From positions 1 to 5,653 of the forward strand of contig JAFVYT010000034.1 of assembly GCA_017508505.1 (NCBI GenBank): a stretch of 5,653 nucleotides of DNA. Reading direction: 5' to 3'. This document shows, one piece after another, positions 1-5,653 of this stretch. Every line of letters begins with the position of its first letter. The stretch's first letter is position 1. The notes below the pieces were generated by a model. The model saw nothing but the letters and a program-made list of their open reading frames with translations, had not been told where the DNA came from and ran no database searches. Both the position numbers and the translations under genes were made by a program. Source of the stretch: Clostridia bacterium. Lineage in GTDB: Bacteria > Bacillota_A > Clostridia > Oscillospirales > SIG627.

Positions 1-742
1 CACGGCCGATGAATTTGCCGAAGCCCTCAGAGAGCTTCAAAATCACGTTCCCCACAAAGCCGTCGCAAAGGATCACGTCGGCGCCGCCGAGAGGAATGTC
101 TCTGCCCTCCACGTTTCCAACGAACAAAAGCTCCTTTTCCTCCTTCAAGAGACGGTGAGTCTCTACGTAAAGCGGGGTGCCCTTGCACTCCTCGGCTCCG
201 TTGTTCACCAGACCCACGCGCACCTCGTCCAGAGCGTAGACGCCCTTCATATAAGCGGCGCCCATATGGGCAAACTGAACCAATTCGTCGGGGCTGACCT
301 CCACATTGGCTCCGCTGTCCAGAAGGAGAGTGGGATTGGAGAGGGGCAGGACGGTGCCGATGCCCACACGGCGGACGCCCGGAAGCTTGATCTTATAAAT
401 GCGGCTGGAGGCCCCCACGATCAGGGCACCGGTGGAGCCTGCGGTCAAAAAGGCGTCCCCCTCTCCGTCCCGCAGAAGCATCAATCCCTTTGCCATAGAG
501 GAATCGCGCTTGCTCTTCAGGATACAAAGGGGGTCCTCCTCCATTCCGATGGCGGTGGGGGCGTGCTCGATGCGGACGGCATCGGCAGGAATCCCTTCCT
601 TTTCCAGCACCGCACGGATTTTTTCCTCATCCCCCGTGAAGATAATCTCCACGTCGGGGGTTTCCTTTTTGCCCTGAAGGGCACCCAAAACAATTTCCTC
701 GGGGGCGTGGTCGCCGCCCATGGCATCAACGATCAGTTTCAT
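1..742 (-). CDS. plsX: Phosphate acyltransferase PlsX (partial, C-terminus beyond left edge)
   Basis: PlsX makes acyl-phosphate from acyl-ACP and phosphate. The product feeds PlsY, which acylates glycerol-3-phosphate, so PlsX starts phospholipid synthesis in most bacteria; it is a soluble, peripherally membrane-associated enzyme. The 247 visible residues begin with the family's hallmark MKLIVDAMGGDHAP (1-14). They continue with FLTAGSTGALI (98-108), LLLDSGANVE (139-148) with LVQFAHMGAAYM (154-165), RVGLVNNGAEECKG (175-188), and FVGNVEGRDI (207-216) with ADVILCDGFVGNVILK (221-236). All are PlsX blocks in the expected order. The family is about 330 residues, so roughly 80-90 residues are missing off the left edge; no internal stop or frameshift is seen. 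The ATG at 742 gives the canonical N-terminus. It lies 4 nt after the topA stop, so translational coupling is likely. The usual GIxRP segment reads GVRRVGIG (122-129), a small deviation. Identification is firm. Confidence 0.96.
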   Translation of the reverse strand, partial: MKLIVDAMGGDHAPEEIVLGALQGKKETPDVEIIFTGDEEKIRAVLEKEGIPADAVRIEHAPTAIGMEEDPLCILKSKRDSSMAKGLMLLRDGEGDAFLTAGSTGALIVGASSRIYKIKLPGVRRVGIGTVLPLSNPTLLLDSGANVEVSPDELVQFAHMGAAYMKGVYALDEVRVGLVNNGAEECKGTPLYVETHRLLKEEKELLFVGNVEGRDIPLGGADVILCDGFVGNVILKLSEGFGKFIGR

Positions 743-746
743 CGAT

Positions 747-3014
747 TCACCGATTTCCTTCTATTTCTTTGTATTTGCAATCCTTGGAGGAGCAGACCAC
801 AGCTCCGTTCTTCTTTTTCACCAGCATCCCGCCGCACTCCGGACAGTTTTTCCCAATGGGCTCGTCCCAAAGAGAAAAATCACACTCGGGATAGCGGTCA
901 CAACCGTAGAAGGTGCTCTTGCGGCTGTGCTTCTCCACAATCTCACCGCCGCATTTGGGACAGGCAACGCCGATCTTTCTGGATTTCTGTCGGGTGAAGC
1001 GGCACTTGGGGTAATTGGCACAGGCGTAGAACTCCCCAAAGCGTCCCTTCTTCAAAACCACGGGGCCGCCGCAAATCTCGCAGGTCATACCCTCTACCAC
1101 CGTGTCCTCCTTCTTTTCGGCGGGCGCGGCGATTTTGCCGTTGCGGTCCAGATTCATGGTCGTTTTACACTCGGGGTAGCCGGGACAGGCGGCAAATTTG
1201 CCGAAGCGACCGGTTTTGACGATGAGCTTTCTGCCGCAGTTGGGGCAGACCTCGTCCAATTCCTCCGAGGGAAGGAGCACCTTGCCCTCCTCGGCAAGCA
1301 CCTTCTCCGCCTCGGTGAGCAAATTCTTGAATTCCCCGTAGAACTCGGTCATCACGCCGTGGTAGGAGGCCTCCTTTTCAGCGATATCATCCAGCTTCTT
1401 TTCCAGATTTGCGGTAAACTCATAGTCCACCACCGTGGCAAAGTGCTTTTCCATAATATCGTTGGTAACCTCACCGAGCTTTGTGGGGATAAACTGTTTT
1501 TTGTCTCTCTTGACGTAGCCGCGGTTCAGGATGGTATCAATGGTAGGAGCGTAGGTGCTGGGTCGACCGATGCCCTTTTCCTCCAGCGCATCCACAAGGC
1601 TTGCCTCATTGTAGCGACGGGGAGGCTGGGTGAAGTTTTGCTTTGGCATCAATTCCTTGGAAACGAGGGGATCGTTCTCCTGCAATGCGGGAAGCTTGCC
1701 CGTGGGGAAATTCTCCTTTTCCTCGTCGTCCTTGATCTCACCGTAGACCTTCAAAAAGCCGTGGAAGCGAACCGTCTCGCCTCCTGCCTTGAAGCGGTAT
1801 TTCTTGCCATCGGAGCAGTCGGCCTCAATGTCTACGTTCTGGACGTCGATCTTGGCCCCTACCATCTGGCTTGCGGCAAAGCGATCCCAAATGAGCTTGT
1901 ACAAACGGTACTGCTCGCTTGTCAGAACCTCCTTGAGAGACTCGGGAGTTTTGAAGGGATCGGTGGGACGGATGGCCTCGTGAGCATCCTGACTTGTGCC
2001 CTTGGCACGGTAGACTCTGGGCTTGGAGGGGTAAAACTTATCCCCAAACTTTTTCAGAATCATTTCCTTGGCAGCGGCCTGTGCCTCGGCGGAAACACGC
2101 AGGGAGTCGGTTCTCATATAGGTGATCAGACCGTGCTCCTCGTGCTTGCCCAGATTGATTCCCTCATAAAGAGACTGGGCAATGCGCATGGTCTTCTTGG
2201 AGGGGAAGCCCAGGCGCTTGAAGGCCTCCTGCTGAAGCTGGGAGGTGGTAAAGGGCGGAGGGGGATTTTTGATCTTGGAGGTGGTCTCCACCTTCTTGAC
2301 CGAAAAGCTCGCCCCCTTCAATGAAGCCATCACCTTGGCACAGCTCTCCTCATTGGGCAGAGCGGTCTTCTTTTGAAGGGTGCCGTGAAAGCGGGCGATG
2401 AATTCCTTCTCCTGAGGGGTCTGCAAAAGGGCGGCCAGCGTCCAGTATTCCTCGGGCACAAAGGCGCGAATCTCCCGCTCGCGGTCTACGATCAGACGGG
2501 TGGCAACGGACTGCACGCGCCCTGCGGAAAGGCCGTTTTGCACGTTCTTCCACAGAAGGGGGCTGAGCTTATACCCCACAATGCGGTCCAAAATGCGTCG
2601 GGTCTGCTGAGAATCCACCAGCGCCATATCAATCGGGCGAGGGTTGGCGATGGCGCTCTTGACGGCAGGCTTTGTAATCTCGTTGAAGGAAATTCGTCCG
2701 CCGCCCTTTCCCTCCAGGCCAAGCACCTGATACAGGTGCCAGCTGATGGCCTCGCCCTCTCGGTCAGGGTCGCTCGCCAAAAAGACCTTATCCGCATTTT
2801 TTGCTTCCTTTTTCAGCTCGGCAATGAGCTCTCCCTTGCCGCGGATGTTGATATACTTCGGAGTAAAATCCTTTTCCAAATCCACGCCCAGCGTACTCTT
2901 GGGCAGGTCGCGGATATGCCCCTGACAAGCGACGACCTTATAGCCGCTTCCCAGAAAGCTTTTGATGGTGGTTGCCTTAGATGGTGACTCTACGATCACA
3001 AGATTGGATGCCAT
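747..3014 (-). CDS. topA: DNA topoisomerase I (type IA)
   Basis: TopA relaxes negative supercoils by cutting one DNA strand through a 5'-phosphotyrosine, passing the other strand and resealing; it balances gyrase in the nucleoid. The 755-residue protein starts with a TOPRIM domain: LVIVESPSKA (5-14) contains E9 and K13, and DPDREGEAISWH (82-93) contains metal-binding D82, D84 and E86. SAGRVQSVATRLIVDRE (163-179) is the conserved core block. GLITYMRTDS (295-304) holds the catalytic Tyr299 followed by Arg301, and GIGRPSTYAPTIDTI (481-495) is also typical. Four tetracysteine zinc ribbons follow: C590/593/610/616, C645/648/665/671, C685/688/705/711 and C724/727/741/746. The start at 3014 gives the family-typical MASNLVIVESP and has AAAGGA 6 nt upstream. 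An in-frame ATG at 3029, overlapping the dprA stop, would add MKGTT but has no good ribosome site. All catalytic residues are present, so the enzyme should be active. Confidence 0.97.
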   Translation of the reverse strand: MASNLVIVESPSKATTIKSFLGSGYKVVACQGHIRDLPKSTLGVDLEKDFTPKYINIRGKGELIAELKKEAKNADKVFLASDPDREGEAISWHLYQVLGLEGKGGGRISFNEITKPAVKSAIANPRPIDMALVDSQQTRRILDRIVGYKLSPLLWKNVQNGLSAGRVQSVATRLIVDREREIRAFVPEEYWTLAALLQTPQEKEFIARFHGTLQKKTALPNEESCAKVMASLKGASFSVKKVETTSKIKNPPPPFTTSQLQQEAFKRLGFPSKKTMRIAQSLYEGINLGKHEEHGLITYMRTDSLRVSAEAQAAAKEMILKKFGDKFYPSKPRVYRAKGTSQDAHEAIRPTDPFKTPESLKEVLTSEQYRLYKLIWDRFAASQMVGAKIDVQNVDIEADCSDGKKYRFKAGGETVRFHGFLKVYGEIKDDEEKENFPTGKLPALQENDPLVSKELMPKQNFTQPPRRYNEASLVDALEEKGIGRPSTYAPTIDTILNRGYVKRDKKQFIPTKLGEVTNDIMEKHFATVVDYEFTANLEKKLDDIAEKEASYHGVMTEFYGEFKNLLTEAEKVLAEEGKVLLPSEELDEVCPNCGRKLIVKTGRFGKFAACPGYPECKTTMNLDRNGKIAAPAEKKEDTVVEGMTCEICGGPVVLKKGRFGEFYACANYPKCRFTRQKSRKIGVACPKCGGEIVEKHSRKSTFYGCDRYPECDFSLWDEPIGKNCPECGGMLVKKKNGAVVCSSKDCKYKEIEGNR
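755..760 (-). promoter_or_regulatory. Possible plsX ribosome binding site
   Basis: AAGGAA lies 12 nt before the plsX ATG, inside the last codons of topA. That is twice the 6-nt spacing of the other three operon genes. A closer GGTGA (747-751), overlapping the topA stop, is 4 nt away and may serve instead. Translation may rely partly on ribosomes finishing topA. Confidence 0.45.
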
Positions 3015-3020
3015 GGTAGT

Positions 3021-3026
3021 TCCTTT
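3021..3026 (-). promoter_or_regulatory. topA ribosome binding site
   Basis: AAAGGA stands 6 nt upstream of the ATG at 3014 and decides the start in favour of MASNLVIVESP rather than the upstream ATG at 3029. It lies at the very end of dprA, one base into its stop codon. Confidence 0.75.
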
Positions 3027-4318
3027 CATACTTCTGCGCGGTCGGTCAGAACAACTTTTCCACCCGGCGCCTTACGCACAAGTCCTTTTATTTCCAGTTT
3101 GGTGAGGATGCGCATCACCTGCGACGCGCTCCTTTCCGCTCCCACAAGGGAGTCGACGGGAACGGGCTGAAAGCCCAATGCCCGATAGATTTCTCTTTCC
3201 TCCTCGGAAAGCCCCACAAGATCGGGAACGGGAGCCGCAACGGCACCCTCCTCCGCCTCCTCCGAATCGGGAATGGGGATGAATTCATACTCCGGCGGAA
3301 CGGCGTGCTCCTCCTCGTCTCTTCCCTTTCCCGGGAAGACGTAGGCATGCAGCTTCTTTTTCAGTGCCGGCTTCTTTTCCTTCTTTTTCGGTGGCTCCTC
3401 CTTCTTTCCGAAAAGAGACAGCGCGCCCCGAAGCTCGGGATACCGTCCCCGATAGTCGTCCACCAGATCGAAGGCAGACAAGCACGGCTTTGCTCCCACC
3501 TTCAAGAGGAAGTTGCTCCCCGCCGAGGAACGGGCAAAGATCGAGCCGGGCACGGCGTAAAGCCCCTTGCCCTGCTTGAGCGCGTCCTCCGCAGTAATGA
3601 GCGAGCCGCTCTGCTCCGAGCCCTCCACCACCAGAACCGCATCGGAAATGGCGGAGATCAGGCGGTTTCTCACGGGAAAATTCCGTCCCAAGGGAGCGGT
3701 GCCCGGAGCGTACTCCGTCAGAAGAAGCCCCTTGCGGATCACTTCCTCGTAAAGGGCCTCGTTCTCCTTGGGATAGACCCTGTCGATGCCGCAACCGAGG
3801 ATCCCCACGGTGAAGCCCCCGTTATAAAGGGCGGCTCGGTGAGCGGCGGAATCGATCCCGCCCGCAAGCCCCGAGGCGATGACTGCCCCTGCACGGGACA
3901 GATCGTAAGAGACGCGCTTGGCAGCGTGAAGTCCGTATTCACTGGGATTCCGACTCCCCACCACACCTACGGTGAAGCGATTGTCAAAGTCGCAGAAGTT
4001 TCCGAGGTAATACAGAACGATGGGCTTATTGGGAAGGGCCCGAAAGCGCTCGGGATAAAAATGGTCTCCCGGGGTGGTGATGCCGATCTTGTTTTTTCGG
4101 CAGTACTCCAAAATACGCTCGGCCTCCTCCAGGCTCTTGTCCCCAAGGTCCTTTTCGTGTCCGTAGAAGGGGGCGTCCACCTCGGCGTACTCCTCCTCGC
4201 TTGCCTCGCGCACGGCAGCGGGAGAGCCGAAGTATTTCAAAAGCGTAGAGGGCAGTGCGGAGCCCGGGCGAAGCCTGAGGGACAGCCAAAGCCAATCCAG
4301 AAGCTCTTTATCCTTCAC
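3026..4318 (-). CDS. dprA: DNA processing protein DprA (Smf)
   Basis: DprA binds incoming single-stranded DNA and loads RecA in natural transformation; it is also conserved in bacteria not known to be competent. The protein has 430 residues. An N-terminal helical region (about 1-90) is followed by the Rossmann-like DprA core. The core shows GVVGSRNPSEYG (118-129), SGLAGGIDSAAH (149-160), VYPKEN (181-186), FPVRNRLIS (214-222), SGSLITAEDAL (237-247) and AVPGSI (255-260), all family signatures. A lysine-rich then acidic linker spans about 303-365, and a winged-helix-like C-terminal domain about 368-430. Many DprA proteins are near 270-375 residues, so this one is long, mainly because of the linker. 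Translation starts at a GTG (4318-4316) with AAAGGAG 6 nt upstream. The start overlaps the upstream methyltransferase gene by 11 nt, and the stop lies 11 nt before the topA start. This dprA-topA pair is a classic Bacillota neighbourhood. Whether the host is competent cannot be told here. Confidence 0.95.
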   Translation of the reverse strand: MKDKELLDWLWLSLRLRPGSALPSTLLKYFGSPAAVREASEEEYAEVDAPFYGHEKDLGDKSLEEAERILEYCRKNKIGITTPGDHFYPERFRALPNKPIVLYYLGNFCDFDNRFTVGVVGSRNPSEYGLHAAKRVSYDLSRAGAVIASGLAGGIDSAAHRAALYNGGFTVGILGCGIDRVYPKENEALYEEVIRKGLLLTEYAPGTAPLGRNFPVRNRLISAISDAVLVVEGSEQSGSLITAEDALKQGKGLYAVPGSIFARSSAGSNFLLKVGAKPCLSAFDLVDDYRGRYPELRGALSLFGKKEEPPKKKEKKPALKKKLHAYVFPGKGRDEEEHAVPPEYEFIPIPDSEEAEEGAVAAPVPDLVGLSEEEREIYRALGFQPVPVDSLVGAERSASQVMRILTKLEIKGLVRKAPGGKVVLTDRAEV

Positions 4319-5105
4319 CTTGCTCTCCTTTCCGCACCATCTCCCAAAGGAAGATCGCCGAGGCGGCGGCCACGTTCAAGCTTTCCACCCCGCAAATGGG
4401 AATGATGCACTTTTCCCTCGAGCGGGACACCGCAAGAGGGGTCAGCCCCTTTCCCTCGTTCCCGAGCAAAACGCAAACGGGAGAAGAAAGAGAGGTTTTC
4501 CCAATCTCGACCGCATCGGGAGAAAGGGTGGCGGCAACGGTGCGGATGCCTGCCCCGTCAAGGGCGTCCATCATCCCGTCGGTATCGGAAAAGATCGCGA
4601 CGGGGATATGAGCCACGGCCCCCATAGAGGCACGGATGGCCTTTGGCCCGAAGGGGTCGGCACAGCCGCACAAAAGCACCCCGTCGATGCCAAGAGAGGC
4701 AGCGGTACGCAGAATGGTTCCCACGTTTCCGGGATCCTGCACGTTTTCCAGCGCCACGAGACGCTCCTTCCCCTCCAAGGAGGTAAGACCGGGAAGATGC
4801 CTTCGGGAAAAGACGGAGAGGATTCCCTCGCTGCCCTTTTCCGTGGTCATTTTTGCGAAAACCTCCGAGGAGACGGAATAAAGCCCCGCCCCTCGGGCGA
4901 CCGCCTCCACCCTTTCGGGGGGGAGCGCTGCATTGTCGGAGAGAAATACCGAATCGGGGAGGATTCCCGCTGCGCAAAGATCCATCAGGAGCGTGGTTCC
5001 CTCGGCAACGAAAACCCCGTCCCGATCTCTCTGCTTTTTTTCCGCAAGAGACGCGACGTATTTGACCGTAGGATTTTGTCGGCTCGTGATTCTGTTCCAG
5101 CTCAT
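4308..5105 (-). CDS. SpoU/TrmH-family RNA 2'-O-methyltransferase
   Basis: This is a 265-residue SPOUT-class enzyme expected to transfer a methyl group from S-adenosylmethionine to a ribose 2'-OH in rRNA or tRNA. An N-terminal substrate-binding domain is suggested by ITSRQNPTVKYVASL (6-20) and GVFVAEG (30-36). The three SpoU motifs are complete: ENVQDPGNVGTILRTAASLG (120-139), LLGNEGKGL (213-221) and IPICGVESLNVAAASA (235-250). These form the trefoil-knot cofactor site. The exact target nucleotide cannot be read from sequence; it resembles the YsgA/RlmB-like group, so no symbol is given. The start at 5105 is chosen because AAGGAG lies 6 nt upstream and the family homology begins within a few residues. 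An in-frame ATG at 5273 would add 56 residues of AT-rich, non-conserved sequence. It is the first gene of the minus-strand cluster, and its 3' end overlaps dprA by 11 nt. Confidence 0.92.
   Translation of the reverse strand: MSWNRITSRQNPTVKYVASLAEKKQRDRDGVFVAEGTTLLMDLCAAGILPDSVFLSDNAALPPERVEAVARGAGLYSVSSEVFAKMTTEKGSEGILSVFSRRHLPGLTSLEGKERLVALENVQDPGNVGTILRTAASLGIDGVLLCGCADPFGPKAIRASMGAVAHIPVAIFSDTDGMMDALDGAGIRTVAATLSPDAVEIGKTSLSSPVCVLLGNEGKGLTPLAVSRSREKCIIPICGVESLNVAAASAIFLWEMVRKGEQGEG
4325..4331 (-). promoter_or_regulatory. dprA ribosome binding site
   Basis: AAAGGAG lies 6 nt before the GTG at 4318, within the last codons of the methyltransferase gene. It supports the GTG start and the 11-nt gene overlap. 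Confidence 0.8.
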
Positions 5106-5111
5106 ATTTCT

Positions 5112-5117
5112 CTCCTT
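5112..5117 (-). promoter_or_regulatory. Methyltransferase ribosome binding site
   Basis: AAGGAG, extended upstream by further A residues, lies 6 nt before the ATG at 5105. It fixes the start of the first gene of the minus-strand operon and argues against the longer in-frame ATG at 5273. Confidence 0.8.
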
Positions 5118-5135
5118 TTTGGACTCATACTCTTT

Positions 5136-5165
5136 ATCATATACCAAGTGATGGGAAAATTGCAA
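5136..5165 (-). promoter_or_regulatory. Candidate operon promoter, gene-proximal
   Basis: On the minus strand, TTGCAA (5165-5160, 4 of 6 to the -35 consensus) and TATGAT (5141-5136, 5 of 6 to the -10 consensus) are separated by 18 nt. Transcription would begin near 5129, giving a leader of about 25 nt to the ATG at 5105, long enough to carry the Shine-Dalgarno. This is a prediction from consensus match only. Confidence 0.45.
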
Positions 5166-5187
5166 GATTTTTTTCCATTTATTTAAA

Positions 5188-5216
5188 ATTATAATGTAGA
5201 AAAAACATTTTTTACA
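5188..5216 (-). promoter_or_regulatory. Candidate operon promoter, distal
   Basis: A perfect TATAAT on the minus strand (5193-5188) is preceded at 17 nt by TGTAAA (5216-5211), a poor -35 match (3 of 6). Transcription would start near 5181, giving a leader of about 75 nt. An imperfect dyad covers the spacer between the two boxes. It is uncertain which of the two candidate promoters is used, or whether both are. Confidence 0.4.
5195..5216. repeat. Imperfect inverted repeat in the divergent spacer
   Basis: The arms TGTA-g-AAAAA and TTTTT-TACA are complementary except for one unpaired G at 5199, around a 3-nt centre. The dyad overlaps the -35 and spacer of the distal minus-strand promoter. It could be an operator site, but it is mostly homopolymer A and T in AT-rich DNA, so chance is a real possibility. 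Confidence 0.3.
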
Positions 5217-5263
5217 CGTGCCTCCCATCTCCTCCCCGCAGAACGAAAGGAAAAAAGACTTGC

Positions 5264-5290
5264 TTTTTTTCAAAAAAATTCAAAAAGGCC
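5264..5290 (+). promoter_or_regulatory. A/T-tract region upstream of the rlmB-like promoter (UP-element-like)
   Basis: Immediately upstream of the -35 position lie T7 (5264-5270), A7 (5272-5278) and A5 (5282-5286), centred about 8-9 nt apart. Such tracts at -40 to -60 commonly act as UP elements bound by the RNA polymerase alpha subunit, and roughly phased tracts can bend DNA. Function is inferred from position and composition. Confidence 0.35.
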
Positions 5291-5319
5291 TATACATTTT
5301 TATTTTTCTGTGTTATAAT
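5291..5319 (+). promoter_or_regulatory. Promoter of the rlmB-like gene
   Basis: TATACA (5291-5296, 4 of 6 to the -35 consensus) is followed after 17 nt by a perfect TATAAT (5314-5319). The TG at 5311-5312 gives an extended -10 (TGtTATAAT). The predicted start point falls at about 5325-5327, essentially on the first ATG of the gene. This is the strongest promoter-like sequence in the window. Confidence 0.7.
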
Positions 5320-5326
5320 AGCGCAT

Positions 5327-5653
5327 ATGAAAAAAAATGATTGGGACGTTTCCCGCAGTCACAGCCCCCTTCCCCGGAAGGACGGCGGCGTGGTTTGCGG
5401 ACGCAACGCCGTGACCGAGCTTTTGCTGTCCGAGAGATGCGTGGAGAAGATCTACCTCCAGCGGGACGGCGTGGGGTCCTTGAAAAGGATCCAATCTCTT
5501 GCAAAAGAAAAGAAGATTCCCATAGCCTTGGCCGACAAGGCAAAGCTCACGCTTCTTTCCGGGGGCACCGTCCATCAGGGCGTGGTCGCCATGGCAGGAC
5601 AAAAGGAATATGCCGACCTGGACACCCTCTTTGCCATTGCCGAGAGCCGTGGG
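5327..5653 (+). CDS. rlmB: RlmB-like 23S rRNA 2'-O-methyltransferase (partial, C-terminus beyond right edge)
   Basis: The visible 109 residues match the N-terminal substrate-binding domain of RlmB-type TrmH-family enzymes, which methylate a ribose in 23S rRNA (G2251 in E. coli). Seen are VVCGRNAVTELL (22-33), VEKIYLQ (39-45), a helix with AKEKKIPI (59-66), and GGTVHQGVVAMA (79-90) followed by EYADLDTL (94-101). The SAM-binding knot would lie beyond the right edge. The first ATG (5327) has no Shine-Dalgarno and sits 8 nt after a TATAAT box. GC-rich, coding-like third positions already begin near residue 7, which favours this longer form. An alternative in-frame GTG at 5390 (residue 22) has GGAAGGA 7 nt upstream and would give MVCGRNAV, much like the compact start of E. 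coli RlmB. The longer form is annotated, but the start is unresolved. Family assignment is strong; the precise target (rlmB versus another TrmH-group enzyme) is less certain from half a protein. Confidence 0.88.
   Translation, partial: MKKNDWDVSRSHSPLPRKDGGVVCGRNAVTELLLSERCVEKIYLQRDGVGSLKRIQSLAKEKKIPIALADKAKLTLLSGGTVHQGVVAMAGQKEYADLDTLFAIAESRG
5376..5382 (+). promoter_or_regulatory. Possible internal ribosome binding site for a GTG start at 5390
   Basis: GGAAGGA lies 7 nt before an in-frame GTG (5390-5392). With the promoter at 5291-5319 it would give a conventional leader of about 63 nt and a protein beginning MVCGRNAV. It competes with the ATG at 5327 as the true start. Confidence 0.45.

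Noticed and set aside
720..2324. A 534-codon open frame on the plus strand opposite topA
   Set aside because: It is codon-aligned antisense to a well-identified gene, shows no recognisable motif or ribosome site, and its openness follows from the rarity of TTA, CTA and TCA codons in topA.
3015..3029. The upstream topA start at 3029 overlapping the dprA stop as ATGA
   Set aside because: It would add MKGTT with no good ribosome site, while AAAGGA at 6-nt spacing and the family-typical N-terminus support 3014. Coupled use cannot be fully excluded.
3305..4405. A 366-codon plus-strand open frame opposite dprA, and similar ones at 155-997, 2373-2987 and 4320-5186
   Set aside because: All lie in the antisense frame aligned with real codons and have no independent evidence of coding.
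5215..5220. CACGTG palindrome in the spacer
   Set aside because: A single six-base palindrome is expected by chance and no bacterial regulator can be assigned to it from this alone.
5251..5270. A hairpin with a run of T (AAAAAAG ... CTTTTTT) resembling a terminator
   Set aside because: The stem has a single G-C pair and it lies between two divergent genes where no transcript needs to end; it is better explained as A/T tracts upstream of a promoter.
5106..5273. A 56-residue N-terminal extension of the minus-strand methyltransferase from an ATG at 5273
   Set aside because: The segment is AT-rich, unlike the coding DNA, shows no family similarity and spans candidate promoters, whereas the ATG at 5105 has a strong ribosome site.
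5300..5602. A 100-codon minus-strand frame opposite the rlmB-like gene
   Set aside because: It lies antisense to sequence with clear RlmB-family similarity and runs into the AT-rich spacer; no motif or ribosome site supports it.

Overview
The window reads as ordinary chromosomal housekeeping DNA from a bacterium, most likely a member of the Bacillota, probably Clostridia-like. The reasons are the dprA-topA gene pair typical of that phylum, AAGGAG-type ribosome binding sites about 6 nt from the start codons, and sigma-A-type promoters in an AT-rich spacer. Coding DNA is visibly GC-rich, with G or C favoured at third positions. Genus or species cannot be told from the sequence alone. No mobile element, CRISPR array, rRNA or tRNA gene was seen.

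Layout. About nine tenths of the window (1-5105) is a tightly packed minus-strand gene cluster, read from right to left: a SpoU/TrmH-type RNA 2'-O-methyltransferase (5105 to 4308), dprA/smf (4318 to 3026, GTG start, 11-nt overlap with the previous gene), topA (3014 to 747, 11 nt after dprA), and plsX (742 leftward, 4 nt after topA, cut by the left edge). No terminator or sizeable gap separates them, so they are probably one transcription unit. A 221-nt AT-rich divergent spacer (5106-5326) follows. A second SpoU-family methyltransferase gene, rlmB-like, then starts on the plus strand and is cut by the right edge.

How the genes fit together. The cluster mixes RNA modification (methyltransferase), ssDNA handling and RecA loading (DprA), relaxation of negative supercoils (TopA) and the first step of phospholipid acylation (PlsX). 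These share no single pathway; this is a housekeeping operon in which growth-linked genes are co-transcribed. The divergent spacer carries a good extended -10 promoter for the plus-strand gene and two weaker candidate promoters for the minus-strand operon.

I found no convincing new biological system. The points most worth checking are: the start of the rlmB-like gene, where the -10 box lies so close to the first ATG that its mRNA would be leaderless unless an internal GTG with a good Shine-Dalgarno is used; an imperfect dyad covering one operon promoter; two SpoU paralogs placed head to head; plsX directly after topA; an unusual charged linker in DprA; and long codon-aligned antisense open frames explained by avoidance of TTA, CTA and TCA codons.
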